NCBI RefSeq assembly: GCF_015350795.1
Contig: NZ_JADKSH010000006.1
Location: 122,379 to 186,378 of the forward strand
Source: Microbacterium sp. VKM Ac-2870
GTDB lineage: Bacteria > Actinomycetota > Actinomycetes > Actinomycetales > Microbacteriaceae
DNA length: 64,000 nt
Direction of reading: 5' to 3'
Under the pieces are notes generated by a model. That model searched no databases. It was not told the DNA's origin and saw only the letters and a list, made by a program, of their open reading frames with translations. Made by a program: the position numbers and the translations under genes. This document shows, piece after piece, positions 1-8,609 of this stretch (its first letter is position 1; every line of letters begins with the position of its first letter).

Positions 1-789
1 GGTCTCGTCGACACGCTGATCGACGACTTCGACCGCGCCTGGTCGCGCTTTCGTGCCGACGGTCATATCGCTGCTCTCGCCGAGGCCGGGGGATCGGTGC
101 GGGCCTCGGCGGATGCCCCGGCGATGCTCGACCTCTACGTTGCTCTGAGCGACGCGACGAGCGGGGCAGTCAACCCACTGGTCGGCGACGCGCTGGCACG
201 CCGCGGTTACGACGCCCACTACGGGTTCGTCGACCGCGGCGCGCAGCCCGCTCCCGCCGCATGGCGGGAGCTGCTCAGCTGGACGGACGACACCGTAACC
301 TTGAGCGCCCCCGCGACGATCGATGTCGGTGCGCTCGGCAAAGGGCGTCTCGTCGATCGGGTGCTGTCGCTGCTCGTCGGGCGTCTCGACGGATCGATCA
401 CCGTCGATGCCGGCGGTGACATCGCCCTGCGCGGCACCGAGAGCATCGCGCTCGAGCACCCGTACGATCCGACGCGCGCCATCGGAGTGTGGCCGCTCAG
501 CGACGCCGCGCTGTGCGCCTCCGCGACGCAGCGACGAGCCTGGCCGGGGGCCGATGGCGGGGGAGGGCTTCACCACGTGCTCGACGCCCGCACCGGCGAG
601 CCCGTGCGCACGATCGCCGCGACCTGGGCATCGGCCGCCGACGCGATGACGGCGGACGCCGCGGCGACGGCCCTCTTCTTCGAGGGCGGCCCGCAGTTCG
701 CTCACTCCCACGGCGTCTCGTGGGTACGTATGACAACCGACGGCCGCGTGGAGTGGTCGCCCGACAGTAAGGCAGAGTTGTTCCTGTGA
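1..789 (+). CDS. apbE: FAD:protein FMN transferase (ApbE), 5' end outside window
   Basis: The reading frame is open from base 1, so the N-terminus lies outside the window; about 262 residues are visible. ApbE enzymes use FAD to attach FMN covalently to Ser/Thr of membrane or extracytoplasmic redox proteins. The visible part has the family features: the early FDRAWSRFRADG segment (the 'WSRF' region), the central VGALGKGRLVD motif, the VDAGGDIALRG motif around a metal/flavin-binding Asp, and a late SAADAMTADAAATALF segment matching the ApbE metal-binding 'A-D-a-lata' region. The stop overlaps the start of the next gene by one base, so the two are co-translated. The partner suggests this ApbE serves a flavin electron-transfer chain rather than thiamine synthesis. 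Family assignment is secure; the exact target protein is inferred. Confidence 0.93.
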   Translation, partial: GLVDTLIDDFDRAWSRFRADGHIAALAEAGGSVRASADAPAMLDLYVALSDATSGAVNPLVGDALARRGYDAHYGFVDRGAQPAPAAWRELLSWTDDTVTLSAPATIDVGALGKGRLVDRVLSLLVGRLDGSITVDAGGDIALRGTESIALEHPYDPTRAIGVWPLSDAALCASATQRRAWPGADGGGGLHHVLDARTGEPVRTIAATWASAADAMTADAAATALFFEGGPQFAHSHGVSWVRMTTDGRVEWSPDSKAELFL

Positions 790-2339
790 TGAGCTCACTC
801 ACCGCCGCGTGGAATCGCGTGCTGGCCGTCCTCGGCCGCCTCTCGATGTACCGGATGGTCGTGCTCGCCCTCGGCGTGCTGGCCGCCATCTCGTTCGTGC
901 TCTCGCTGCTCGGCGCGGTCGCTCCGTCGCCGTGGGCCCTTCTCGCATCGTTCGCCGTCCTGGGCGTCGCGTGTGTCGCCGTCGACGCGATCGCGCACCG
1001 CGTGCTCAGCACCGGGTGGCGGTGGGAATCGTCCCTCATCACCGTGCTGATCCTGCTGTTCGTACTGCGCCCGACTCTCGAGCCGCTCGGCCTCGTCGGG
1101 CTCGCGGTGGCAGCAGCGGTGGCCTCGGCATCCAAGTACCTGCTGGCCTGGCAGGGGCGTCACATTTTCAACCCCGCTGCCGTCGGCGCGACGTTCCTCA
1201 CAGTGCTCAGCGTGTGGCTACCCGATCTCGGATCCTCCGCCTGGTGGGTGGGTTCGCCGTTCCTGGCCGCTCCGGTCATCATCCTCGGCCTGCTCGTGCT
1301 CATCCGCACCGAGAAGGTACGCGTGATCGGCCTGTTTCTCATCGTCGCCGTCGCCGTCGCGTTCCTGCGCACCTCGACGCAGTACCAGCAGGCCGGTCTC
1401 GATCTCGATGCGGGCATGGTCTTCTGGAACATCCTTTTCTCGTCGCCGTTCCTCTTCCTCGGCGCCTTCATGCTGTCGGAGCCGCTGACGATGCCGCCGC
1501 GCCGCTGGCAGCAGTTCACGGTGGCTGCCCTCGTCGGCCTGCTCGCCGGGTGGCCCATCGATATCGGTGACATCAGTTTGGGCCAGGAGCGTGCGCTGCT
1601 CATCGGCAACGTGCTCGCCTTCGTCTTCGCGGTGCGCACGGCTGTGCGGCTGACCTTCCAGCGCCGCGTGGTGCTGACACCGAGCGTGCGTGAGCTGTCG
1701 TTCCGCGCCGAGCGACGCTTCCGCTTCGTGCCCGGTCAGTATCTCGAGCTCGAGGTGGCCCACGCCAAGCCTGACGCGCGCGGCACGCGCCGCGAGTTCA
1801 GCATCGTCTCGGCGCCCGAAGAGCTGCCCGAGGTGCGCATCGCGATCCGTGAGGGTTCGCAGTCCAGCTACAAGAAGGCGCTGGCTCGTGTGGAGCCCGG
1901 AGAGAACCTGGCCGTCACCGGGGTCTGGGGCGATTTCATCCTGCCATCACGTGCCTCGGCGCCGGTCTTGATGGTCGCCGCCGGCATCGGCGTCACACCG
2001 TTCGTTTCACAGCTGCGGCACCTTCGCCTCTCTGGAGAGCAGCGCGACGTCGTCTTCGTCTACGTCGCCTCGGATGCCGAGGAGCTCGCGTTCCGCGGCG
2101 ATCTGGAGGCGGCCGAGGTGCCGGTCATCGTGGTCACCCGCAACGAGCCCGCGACCCTGCCGGAGCACTGGCGGTGGGCCGGGGGTGTGCGTCTCGACGC
2201 GGAGGGATTGCTCCAGCTCGTCCCCGACATCGGCACGCGCCACGCCTACATCTCGGGTCCGCCCCGGCTGATCGCCGAATTGGCGCCCGCCCTGGAGAAG
2301 GCGCGGTCGCTCACGACCGACGCGTTCGCCGGCTACTGA
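789..2339 (+). CDS. NqrB/RnfD-like membrane domain fused to ferredoxin-NAD(P) reductase domain
   Basis: The product is 516 aa. The ATG at 789 shares a base with the apbE stop; a GTG at 786 is an alternative. Residues ~20-290 form about nine membrane segments and carry the RnfD/NqrB-type motif RHIFNPAAVGAT (~124-135). Residues ~300-516 are a soluble flavoprotein reductase: RREFSIVSAP is the FAD-binding RxxS motif and VAAGIGVTPF the NAD(P)-binding GxGxxP motif. The protein therefore probably takes electrons from cytoplasmic NAD(P)H and passes them through the membrane to a flavinylated acceptor. A full D-x-x-S-G-A-T ApbE target motif is not evident (only GAT at 133-135), so the acceptor may be an FMN-binding protein encoded upstream, outside the window. 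Its 3' end overlaps the convergent kinase by 7 bp. Domain calls are firm; direction of electron flow is inferred. Confidence 0.88.
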   Translation: MSSLTAAWNRVLAVLGRLSMYRMVVLALGVLAAISFVLSLLGAVAPSPWALLASFAVLGVACVAVDAIAHRVLSTGWRWESSLITVLILLFVLRPTLEPLGLVGLAVAAAVASASKYLLAWQGRHIFNPAAVGATFLTVLSVWLPDLGSSAWWVGSPFLAAPVIILGLLVLIRTEKVRVIGLFLIVAVAVAFLRTSTQYQQAGLDLDAGMVFWNILFSSPFLFLGAFMLSEPLTMPPRRWQQFTVAALVGLLAGWPIDIGDISLGQERALLIGNVLAFVFAVRTAVRLTFQRRVVLTPSVRELSFRAERRFRFVPGQYLELEVAHAKPDARGTRREFSIVSAPEELPEVRIAIREGSQSSYKKALARVEPGENLAVTGVWGDFILPSRASAPVLMVAAGIGVTPFVSQLRHLRLSGEQRDVVFVYVASDAEELAFRGDLEAAEVPVIVVTRNEPATLPEHWRWAGGVRLDAEGLLQLVPDIGTRHAYISGPPRLIAELAPALEKARSLTTDAFAGY

Positions 2340-3895
2340 GCCACCGTCTCGTCGGCCTCGCCGAAATCCGGATCGGCGGGGCGGGCGGGAACGCGCATCT
2401 CGAAGACCGTTCGTCCCGGGGCGCTGTCGACGGTGATCGTGCCGTGATGAGCAGTCACGATCGCCTTCGCGATCGACAGGCCCAGTCCGGTACCGCCCGT
2501 GTGCCGGGCGCGCGAGGAGTCGGCGCGCGAGAACCGCTCGAACAGCTCACCGGCGACGTCCGGGGCGATGCCCGGGCCGTTGTCCGTCACCTGCACCACG
2601 GCGTCACCGTCCACGGCGATGATGGATGCCGTGACGGTCGTTCCGGCGGGCGTGTGCACGCGAGCGTTCGTCAGAAGGTTGGCGATGACCTGGTGCAGTC
2701 GCATCGCGTCGCCTGCGACGACCACGGGCTTCTCCGCAGCATCCAGCTGCCATTCGTGGTCCGGACCGGCCGCCTGGGCGTCGGCGACGCTGTCGACGAC
2801 GACGCGGGTGAGGTCGACCGCTCCATAGACGAGTTCCTGACCTTCGTCGAGCCGGGCGAGCAGGAGCAGGTCTTCCACGAGGGTCGTCATCCGCAGTGAC
2901 GCCGACTGGATGCGTTCCAGGCTCTGTTCCGATTGCTCGGCGCTCGTGGCCAGTTGCGCGTGTGTCGCGGCCGGGCCCGCGGCGTGCGCGGCGCGCAGCG
3001 ATCGCAGCGACAGCTCGGAGTATCCGCGGATCGCGGCGAGGGGTGTGCGCAGCTCATGACTGGCGTCGGCGACGAATGCGCGCATGCGCTGTTCGTTGCG
3101 TTGGCGCGCCGCCAAGGAGAGATCGACGTGGTCGAGCAGGGAGTTGAGGGCCGCTCCCACGCTGCCGATCTCGTCGCGCTCGTCGGCTTCGGCGGCGGGG
3201 ACGCGCTCGGTGATGGTGACGTCGCCCGAGTCGAGGCGCTGTGCGGCGACCCGCGTCGCCGTGGCGGCGACCGCACGAAGGGGGCGCAGGGAGTGGCGGA
3301 TCACGAGGGCGATCACCGCCGCCAGCAGCAGGAGACCGCCCGTCGTGACGAGCGCGATGGTCGTGAGGATCTGAGCGATAGTGGTGCTGACGGTGGACAG
3401 GGGAAGACCGACGGCGATGAAGTAGTCGCCCACCTGTCCGATGTACATGCGGTAGGTGTCGACGCCCTCGACCGTGACCGTGGCCGAGGTGCCTCCGTTG
3501 AACGCGGAGAGCACCTTGGCCGTCTGCGCCGCCGTCAGCGAAGCGACGGAATCGCTGCCCGAGAGGTAGGCGCCGTCGGTCCCCATCGAGGTGTTGCCCA
3601 CGACCAACAGGACATCGGCGGTGTTGAGACGCCCCTGGGCGAGCACGTCGTGGGCGTTGGGCGGCCCGGTGAGGTTGCTGTGCCAGCTGACCAGCTGAGA
3701 GGCCACCACTCGCGCCGTGTCCTGCACCTCGTTGTTGAGCTGCTCGGAGAGGATGTTGCCGAGGATGGCGCTCGTGGCCACGCCGATCATCGCGAGGATG
3801 AGGGCGACCATGCCGACGACAGCGGCGATGAGGCGGGTCTGCAGACTCAGCCGCGTGCGCGCCCGCCGCGGCTCAGGAGCGCCGTCCGTGGTCAC
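2333..3895 (-). CDS. Sensor histidine kinase with HAMP domain
   Basis: The product is 520 aa with a GTG start overlapping the upstream regulator stop (GTGA), so the pair is translationally coupled. Architecture: short cytoplasmic N-terminus, TM1 ~22-45, extracytoplasmic sensor ~46-175, TM2 ~178-199, HAMP linker, DHp helix with ASHELRTPLAAIRGYSEL (phospho-acceptor His280), then a HATPase domain with NLLTNARVHTP, DNGPGI and GTGLGLSI boxes. This is the class of the actinobacterial MprB/CutS/TcrY kinases. The signal sensed is unknown; the sensor shows no domain I recognise. It overlaps the 3' end of the convergent oxidoreductase gene, so the two transcripts collide in the last codons. Confidence 0.93.
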   Translation of the reverse strand: MTTDGAPEPRRARTRLSLQTRLIAAVVGMVALILAMIGVATSAILGNILSEQLNNEVQDTARVVASQLVSWHSNLTGPPNAHDVLAQGRLNTADVLLVVGNTSMGTDGAYLSGSDSVASLTAAQTAKVLSAFNGGTSATVTVEGVDTYRMYIGQVGDYFIAVGLPLSTVSTTIAQILTTIALVTTGGLLLLAAVIALVIRHSLRPLRAVAATATRVAAQRLDSGDVTITERVPAAEADERDEIGSVGAALNSLLDHVDLSLAARQRNEQRMRAFVADASHELRTPLAAIRGYSELSLRSLRAAHAAGPAATHAQLATSAEQSEQSLERIQSASLRMTTLVEDLLLLARLDEGQELVYGAVDLTRVVVDSVADAQAAGPDHEWQLDAAEKPVVVAGDAMRLHQVIANLLTNARVHTPAGTTVTASIIAVDGDAVVQVTDNGPGIAPDVAGELFERFSRADSSRARHTGGTGLGLSIAKAIVTAHHGTITVDSAPGRTVFEMRVPARPADPDFGEADETVAQ

Positions 3896-4626
3896 TGCGG
3901 CGCTTTGATCATGTAGCCCACCCCGCGGACCGTGTGGATCAAGGGCTCCCGACCGGCGTCGATCTTCTTGCGCAGGTAGGAGATGTAGAGCTCGACCACC
4001 GACGAGCGGCCGCCGAAGTCGTAGTTCCAGACGCGGTCGAGGATCTGCGCCTTCGACACGACGCGGCGCTGGTTGCGCATGAGGAAGCGCAGCAGTTCGA
4101 ACTCGGTGGCGGTGAGCTCGATCTCGGTGCCCGCGCGCATGACCTCGTGCGAGTCCTCGTTGAGCGAGAGCTCCCCCACCCGGAGAATCGGGTCGGCTCC
4201 TCCGGCGGTCGCCGTACCCGCGCGGCGCATCAGCCCCCGCAGACGCGCCACCACCTCCTCGAGGCTGAACGGCTTCGTCACATAGTCGTCGCCGCCGGCC
4301 GTCAACCCCGCGACGCGGTCGGCGACGGAGTCCTTCGCGGTCAGGAACAGCACCGGCACGTCGTTGCCGGCATGGCGCAGACGCTGGAGCACCGACATCC
4401 CGTCGAGGTCGGGCATCATGATGTCGAGCACCATCGCATCGGGATCGAACTCACGCGCCTGGCTCAGCGCGTCGTAGCCGGACCCGGCGGTGCGCACGTC
4501 CCAACCCTCCATGCGCAGCGCCATCGAGAGGAGATCGGTGAGCATCTGCTCGTCGTCGACGACGAGCACGCGAAGGGCCGACCCGTCGGGGCGGTGCAGG
4601 GCGGGGGAGGGGGCGAGTGCTGTCAT
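3892..4626 (-). CDS. OmpR-family response regulator
   Basis: The product is 244 aa: a receiver domain with VVDDEQ and MVLDIMMPDLDG (phosphorylation Asp68 in this numbering), the conserved FLTAKDS Thr/Ser and Lys of YVTKPFS, then a winged-helix DNA-binding domain ending TVRGVGYMIK. Partner of the downstream HAMP kinase with a 4-bp overlap. I chose ATG 4626 because a GAGAAT -10-like box ends exactly 7 nt upstream, the leaderless spacing seen at many genes here; an in-frame ATG at 4635 would add three residues. Upstream, the direct-repeat-like elements CTCATAAC and CTCACAGG (minus strand) could be binding sites for autoregulation, but that is a weak guess. Confidence 0.92.
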   Translation of the reverse strand: MTALAPSPALHRPDGSALRVLVVDDEQMLTDLLSMALRMEGWDVRTAGSGYDALSQAREFDPDAMVLDIMMPDLDGMSVLQRLRHAGNDVPVLFLTAKDSVADRVAGLTAGGDDYVTKPFSLEEVVARLRGLMRRAGTATAGGADPILRVGELSLNEDSHEVMRAGTEIELTATEFELLRFLMRNQRRVVSKAQILDRVWNYDFGGRSSVVELYISYLRKKIDAGREPLIHTVRGVGYMIKAPQ

Positions 4627-4633
4627 GACATCC

Positions 4634-4742
4634 ATTCTCGTGGCGTGCCTGTGAGGAGCCTATGGCGCATGTTATGAGAACGCTATGTGTACGCTCCACG
4701 GTCTCGCCCTTCGCCGCGTTCGCGATCGCGCGGGCCTAGGGT
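4634..4742. promoter_or_regulatory. Divergent promoters of the response regulator and corA
   Basis: The minus-strand -10-like GAGAAT (4639-4634) is 7 nt before ATG 4626, and the plus-strand TAGGGT (4737-4742) is 7 nt before ATG 4750. Both spacings predict transcripts starting at the start codon. No good TTGACA -35 is seen on either side. Inferred from sequence only. Confidence 0.55.
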
Positions 4743-4749
4743 GGCACTC

Positions 4750-5763
4750 ATGCCACAACCCCAGTGCGTCGTTTACGTCGACGGCACACCTCACCCGACC
4801 GATGCGATGCCCGCCGACGCCCTCGCCGACGCGCGTCGGCGAGGCGGGATGCTGTGGGTCGGCATCACGACGCCCGATCCCGATGAGATCCGCAGTGTCG
4901 CTCAGCTGCTGGGGTTGGAGCGCATCGGCGTCGAGGGGGCGCTGCGCACGCATCAGCGCTCCAAGCTCGACCGGTTCGGAGACCACCTCTTCGTCGTCGT
5001 GCAGCCCTCGCAATACGACGACGCGACCGAGGCGGTGCACTGCAGTGAGGTCGACCTGTTCGTGGGAAAGGACTTCGTCGTCGTGATCTCGGCCGATGGC
5101 GCTGTCGACACCGAGAAACTGCGTGCCCTTCTCGACGAGCATCCCGACATCGCCGCCCGCGGACCGTTGGGCGTGCTGTGGGGCACGTTCGAGTACGTGA
5201 CGCGGGGCTATCGCGAGGTCATGGACGGTATCGAGCACGACATCGACGAGATCGAAGAAGAGCTGTTCGGGGAGGATGAGGGGGTGTCGCGGCGCATCTT
5301 CGCCCTGCAGCGCGAGGTGATCGATCTGCGTCACGCGACGGCGCCGCTGCCGGGCATCATGGATCGCCTGGAGCATTACGTGGGAAGTCGGATGCCGAGC
5401 GGCGAGGCTCCGGGCTATCGCGAGATCGCCGACCGTGCGCGCTATATCGACGCACGGGTGGCGGCCTTCCGCGAGACGCTCGACAATGCCCTCACGATCC
5501 ACGCGACGATCGTCGACCAGCGTCGCAACGATCAGATGAGCGAGATGACGCGCACCAGCATCGAGCAGAACGACCAGGTCAAGAAGATCTCCTCGTGGGC
5601 GGCCATCGGCTTCGCACCGACGCTCGTCGCCGGCATCTACGGCATGAACTTCCAGAACATGCCCGAACTGGCGTGGCCCTGGGGTTACCCCTTTGCTCTG
5701 GGCCTCATGGTCGCGGTGAGCGCGGGCCTGTACGCCGTCTTCAAGAAGAAGGACTGGATCTAG
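4750..5763 (+). CDS. corA: CorA-family magnesium/cobalt transporter
   Basis: The product is 337 aa. CorA forms a homopentameric Mg2+ (Co2+, Ni2+) channel in the cytoplasmic membrane. The long cytoplasmic domain is followed by two C-terminal membrane segments with the signature YGMN loop (~297-300) and a basic KKKDW tail, as in the family. Start ATG 4750 is preferred over an open frame reaching back to 4687, because the TAGGGT box lies 7 nt upstream (leaderless) and the extra 21 residues are Arg/Pro/Ser-rich and unlike CorA. It is divergent from the two-component genes. Function is firm at family level; ion preference is not decided by the sequence. Confidence 0.92.
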   Translation: MPQPQCVVYVDGTPHPTDAMPADALADARRRGGMLWVGITTPDPDEIRSVAQLLGLERIGVEGALRTHQRSKLDRFGDHLFVVVQPSQYDDATEAVHCSEVDLFVGKDFVVVISADGAVDTEKLRALLDEHPDIAARGPLGVLWGTFEYVTRGYREVMDGIEHDIDEIEEELFGEDEGVSRRIFALQREVIDLRHATAPLPGIMDRLEHYVGSRMPSGEAPGYREIADRARYIDARVAAFRETLDNALTIHATIVDQRRNDQMSEMTRTSIEQNDQVKKISSWAAIGFAPTLVAGIYGMNFQNMPELAWPWGYPFALGLMVAVSAGLYAVFKKKDWI

Positions 5764-5767
5764 GACC

Positions 5768-5823
5768 TTTCGACTCGCGGCAGCGCAACCTTCCGGCCGC
5801 TGACCGAGCGCCGCGAGTCGAAA
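5768..5823. terminator. 14-bp perfect inverted repeat between convergent corA and gnd
   Basis: TTTCGACTCGCGGC (5768-5781) is repeated in exact inverted form at 5810-5823 with a 28-base spacer. Read on either strand the second arm ends in three A or T bases. It sits alone in the 69-bp gap between two converging genes, so a bidirectional terminator is likely. The arm resembles a TTTCGACTCGC intergenic repeat I associate with Microbacteriaceae genomes, so it may be one copy of a dispersed palindrome. Confidence 0.6.
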
Positions 5824-5832
5824 CGCCCCTCG

Positions 5833-7326
5833 TCAGTGGGTGTCTTCGGCCTCGATCTCGGTGCGGTCGGCCGACCACAGCGTGTGGAAGGTGCCCGGCT
5901 TGTCGATGCGCTTGTAGGTGTGCGCCCCGAAGAAATCGCGCTGACCCTGGATGAGGGCGGCCGGCAGACGACGCGCGCGGAGCCCGTCGTAGTAGGCCAG
6001 CGACGACGAGAAGGCCGGAGCGGGGATGCCGGTAGCGGCGGCCAGGGCGACGATGTTGCGCCAGGCGTCCTGCGCGCGTGTGAGGGCGTCGACGAAGTAC
6101 GGCGCGGTCAGCAACACGGCGAGGTCGGGCTCAGCCGCATAGGCGTCGGCGATGCGGTTCAGGAACTGGGCGCGGATGATGCAGCCGGCGCGCCAGATCT
6201 TGCTCACGGCTCCGAGATCGATCGACCAGTTGTACTGGGCGGCGCCAGCACGGATCTCATCGAAGCCCTGCGAGTAGGCGACGATCTTCGACGCGTAGAG
6301 AGCGAGGCGCACCTGCTCGATGAAGGCGTCGGCGTCGGCTCCGGTCAGGTGCGCGCCGGCGCTCTCATCGGGGCCGGGCAGGTCTCCGGAGATCGAGCGC
6401 TGCTCGGGGTGGCTCGACAGCGATCGTGCGAAGACGGCCTCGGCGATCCCCGACACGGGCACGCCGAGATCGATCGCCGTCTGCACGGTCCAGCCGCCGG
6501 TGCCCTTCGCGCCGGCCTGGTCGAGGATGACGTCGACGAGCGGCGTGTCCGTCTCGGCATCCACTTGGCGCAGCACCTCGGCGGTGATCTCGATGAGATA
6601 GCTCTCCAGCTCGCCGGTGTTCCACTGAGCGAACACGTCGGCGATCTCCGCCGGCGACTTTCCGGTGGCGCGGCGGATGAGGTCATACGCCTCGGCGATG
6701 AGCTGCATGTCGGCGTACTCGATGCCGTTGTGCACCATCTTCACGAAGTGGCCGGCCCCGTCGTGACCGATGTGCGTGACGCACGGCTCGCCTTCGGCGA
6801 CCGCGGCGATCGACCGGAGAATCGGTCCCAGCGTGACCCACGCCTCATCGGGGCCACCGGGCATGAGCGAAGGGCCGAGCAGCGCGCCTTCTTCGCCGCC
6901 CGACACGCCCATGCCGACGAAGTTGAATCCGCGTTCGCGGACGGCCTTCTCCCGGCGGATGGTGTCGGTGAACAGCGAGTTGCCGCCGTCGATGATGATG
7001 TCGCCCGGCTCGAAGACGTTCATGAGTTCGTCGATGACCGCGTCGGTGGGACCGCCCGCTTTCACCATGATCAGCGCGGTGCGCGGCTTCTGCAGGCTGG
7101 CGGCGAACTCTTCGTACGAGAATGCCGGAACGAATCCGGCTTCGGGGTGTTCGGCGACCAACTCGTCCGTCTTGGAGCGGGAGCGGTTGAACACTGCCAC
7201 GGTGTTGCCCTCGCGGGACGCGAGGTTGCGGGCGAGGTTCGAGCCCATCACCGCGAGCCCGACGACTCCGATGTTGGCCGTGGGCGACACGGGGGTGGTG
7301 GACTCTGCAGCGGACTGTTCGGGCAC
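5833..7326 (-). CDS. gnd: 6-phosphogluconate dehydrogenase, decarboxylating
   Basis: The product is 497 aa with a GTG start preceded by GAGGAG 8 nt upstream. It oxidises 6-phosphogluconate to ribulose 5-phosphate with CO2 release in the oxidative pentose phosphate pathway. Visible motifs: Rossmann GLAVMGSNLARN near the N-terminus with FNRS for NADP, GMGVSGGEEGA substrate-binding loop, and HFVKMVHNGIEYADMQ holding the catalytic Lys and Asn. The C-terminal helical domain runs to the family-typical end. Length suits the homodimeric long-chain class. Gluconokinase, which makes its substrate, lies 1.3 kb away on the other strand, suggesting a shared gluconate role. A TACGCT -10 (7368-7363, minus) would give a ~30-nt leader. 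Confidence 0.97.
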   Translation of the reverse strand: MPEQSAAESTTPVSPTANIGVVGLAVMGSNLARNLASREGNTVAVFNRSRSKTDELVAEHPEAGFVPAFSYEEFAASLQKPRTALIMVKAGGPTDAVIDELMNVFEPGDIIIDGGNSLFTDTIRREKAVRERGFNFVGMGVSGGEEGALLGPSLMPGGPDEAWVTLGPILRSIAAVAEGEPCVTHIGHDGAGHFVKMVHNGIEYADMQLIAEAYDLIRRATGKSPAEIADVFAQWNTGELESYLIEITAEVLRQVDAETDTPLVDVILDQAGAKGTGGWTVQTAIDLGVPVSGIAEAVFARSLSSHPEQRSISGDLPGPDESAGAHLTGADADAFIEQVRLALYASKIVAYSQGFDEIRAGAAQYNWSIDLGAVSKIWRAGCIIRAQFLNRIADAYAAEPDLAVLLTAPYFVDALTRAQDAWRNIVALAAATGIPAPAFSSSLAYYDGLRARRLPAALIQGQRDFFGAHTYKRIDKPGTFHTLWSADRTEIEAEDTH

Positions 7327-7480
7327 GTCGAACTCCTCAGGGATCAGTCGGGGTCACTGATCAGCGTAGTCCGCCCACAACGCCCCTGGCGCTGCGTCTC
7401 AGCCGTGCCCACGGTGTGGACTCGTGCCGCAGGCGGCTAAGGTGATGCCCGTCGTTTGCCCCTCGGTGAAGGAAGCACCT

Positions 7481-8542
7481 ATGTCGGAGAACTCACCGTC
7501 GTCTCTGCGCGTCGCCGTCGCTGTTCCGCTCCCCGAGCAGCTGTGCCGGCTCATCGAGCAGCTCGAGCCGCGACTGGAGGTCGTCCGCGATCACGAACTC
7601 CTGGCGCCGATGCGCTGGCCCGCCGATTGGTCGGGCGATCCGGCTTTCGTACGCACACCGGCGCAGCACGCGCGCTTCGAGGAGATGCTCGATGCCGCCG
7701 ACGCGCTATTCGGCATCCCCGACGCGTCCCCGGCGGCTCTCGCGCGGACGGCGGAGGCGAATCCCCGTCTGCGGTGGGTGATGACGATGGCGGCGGGCGG
7801 CGGCGCCCAAATAGGAGCCGCCCAGCTTCCCGCAGAAGTGCTGCGACGGATCACATTCACGACCAGCGCCGGAGTGCACGGCGCTCCCCTCGCGGAGTTC
7901 GCCGTGTTCGGTGTGCTGGCCGGCGCGAAGAACCTGCCGCGCCTCCATGATGACCAGCAGAAACGGGTGTGGCCGGATCGGTGGGAGATGAGCCAGCTCG
8001 ACGAGATGACGGTGCTCATCGTCGGGCTCGGCGGCATCGGCGCGGCGTGCGCGAGCCGCTTCCACGCGCTGGGTGCTCGGGTGTGGGGCACGACGCGTTC
8101 GGGGGAGCCGGTGGAGGGCGTCGACCGGCTGGTGCCCGTCGACGAGCTCGACACGGCCATCGCCGAAGCCGATGCGGTCGTGGTGACACTTCCCAGTACC
8201 GCTCAGACGCACCACCTCATCGACGCCCGCCTCTTTGCCGCCGCGCGTCCGGGCCTGATCCTGGTCAGCGTCGGGCGGGGCTCGGTCATCGACGAACGCG
8301 CCCTGGTGTCGGCACTCGACGACGGCACGGTCGCCTTCGCCGCACTCGACGTATTCGAAGAGGAGCCGCTGCCGCATACCTCGCCGCTGTGGACACATCC
8401 GAAGGTGCTCGTCAGCCCCCACACCGCCGCGCTCAGTTCCCGTGAAGAGGAGCGGATCGCGCGACGTTTCGCCGCCGACGCGACGCGCCTGCTGGACGGT
8501 GAGCCGATGCGGGCGGTCGTCGACACCGTCGAGTTCTACTGA
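7481..8542 (+). CDS. D-isomer-specific 2-hydroxyacid dehydrogenase
   Basis: The product is 353 aa. It is an NAD(P)H-dependent 2-keto/2-hydroxy acid oxidoreductase. The NAD-binding domain carries VLIVGLGGIGAACASRF (GxGxxG), followed by the catalytic Arg in SVGRGSVIDE, the Glu in LDVFEEEPLP and the His in SPHTAAL. ATG 7481 is chosen because GAAGGA lies 8-9 nt upstream and a TAAGGT -10 (7438-7443) fits a ~30-nt leader; the open frame from 7424 would include that promoter. The substrate cannot be told from sequence: glyoxylate/hydroxypyruvate reductase-like or sugar-acid roles are possible, and the position between gnd and gluconokinase hints at sugar-acid metabolism. Confidence 0.88.
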   Translation: MSENSPSSLRVAVAVPLPEQLCRLIEQLEPRLEVVRDHELLAPMRWPADWSGDPAFVRTPAQHARFEEMLDAADALFGIPDASPAALARTAEANPRLRWVMTMAAGGGAQIGAAQLPAEVLRRITFTTSAGVHGAPLAEFAVFGVLAGAKNLPRLHDDQQKRVWPDRWEMSQLDEMTVLIVGLGGIGAACASRFHALGARVWGTTRSGEPVEGVDRLVPVDELDTAIAEADAVVVTLPSTAQTHHLIDARLFAAARPGLILVSVGRGSVIDERALVSALDDGTVAFAALDVFEEEPLPHTSPLWTHPKVLVSPHTAALSSREEERIARRFAADATRLLDGEPMRAVVDTVEFY

Positions 8543-8596
8543 CGCGTCGGCGTGCGACACCTCCGTCGGCTGACGCGCACGCGCCACGGGCGGAGC

Positions 8597-8602
8597 TATC
8601 CT
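8597..8602 (+). promoter_or_regulatory. -10 box of gluconokinase gene
   Basis: TATCCT followed by 7 nt and ATG 8610: the leaderless spacing used repeatedly in this window. Confidence 0.55.
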
Positions 8603-8609
8603 CGTGACG

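Noticed and set aside
5836..7440. 534-codon plus-strand frame across gnd
   Set aside because: Antisense shadow of 6-phosphogluconate dehydrogenase with biased composition.
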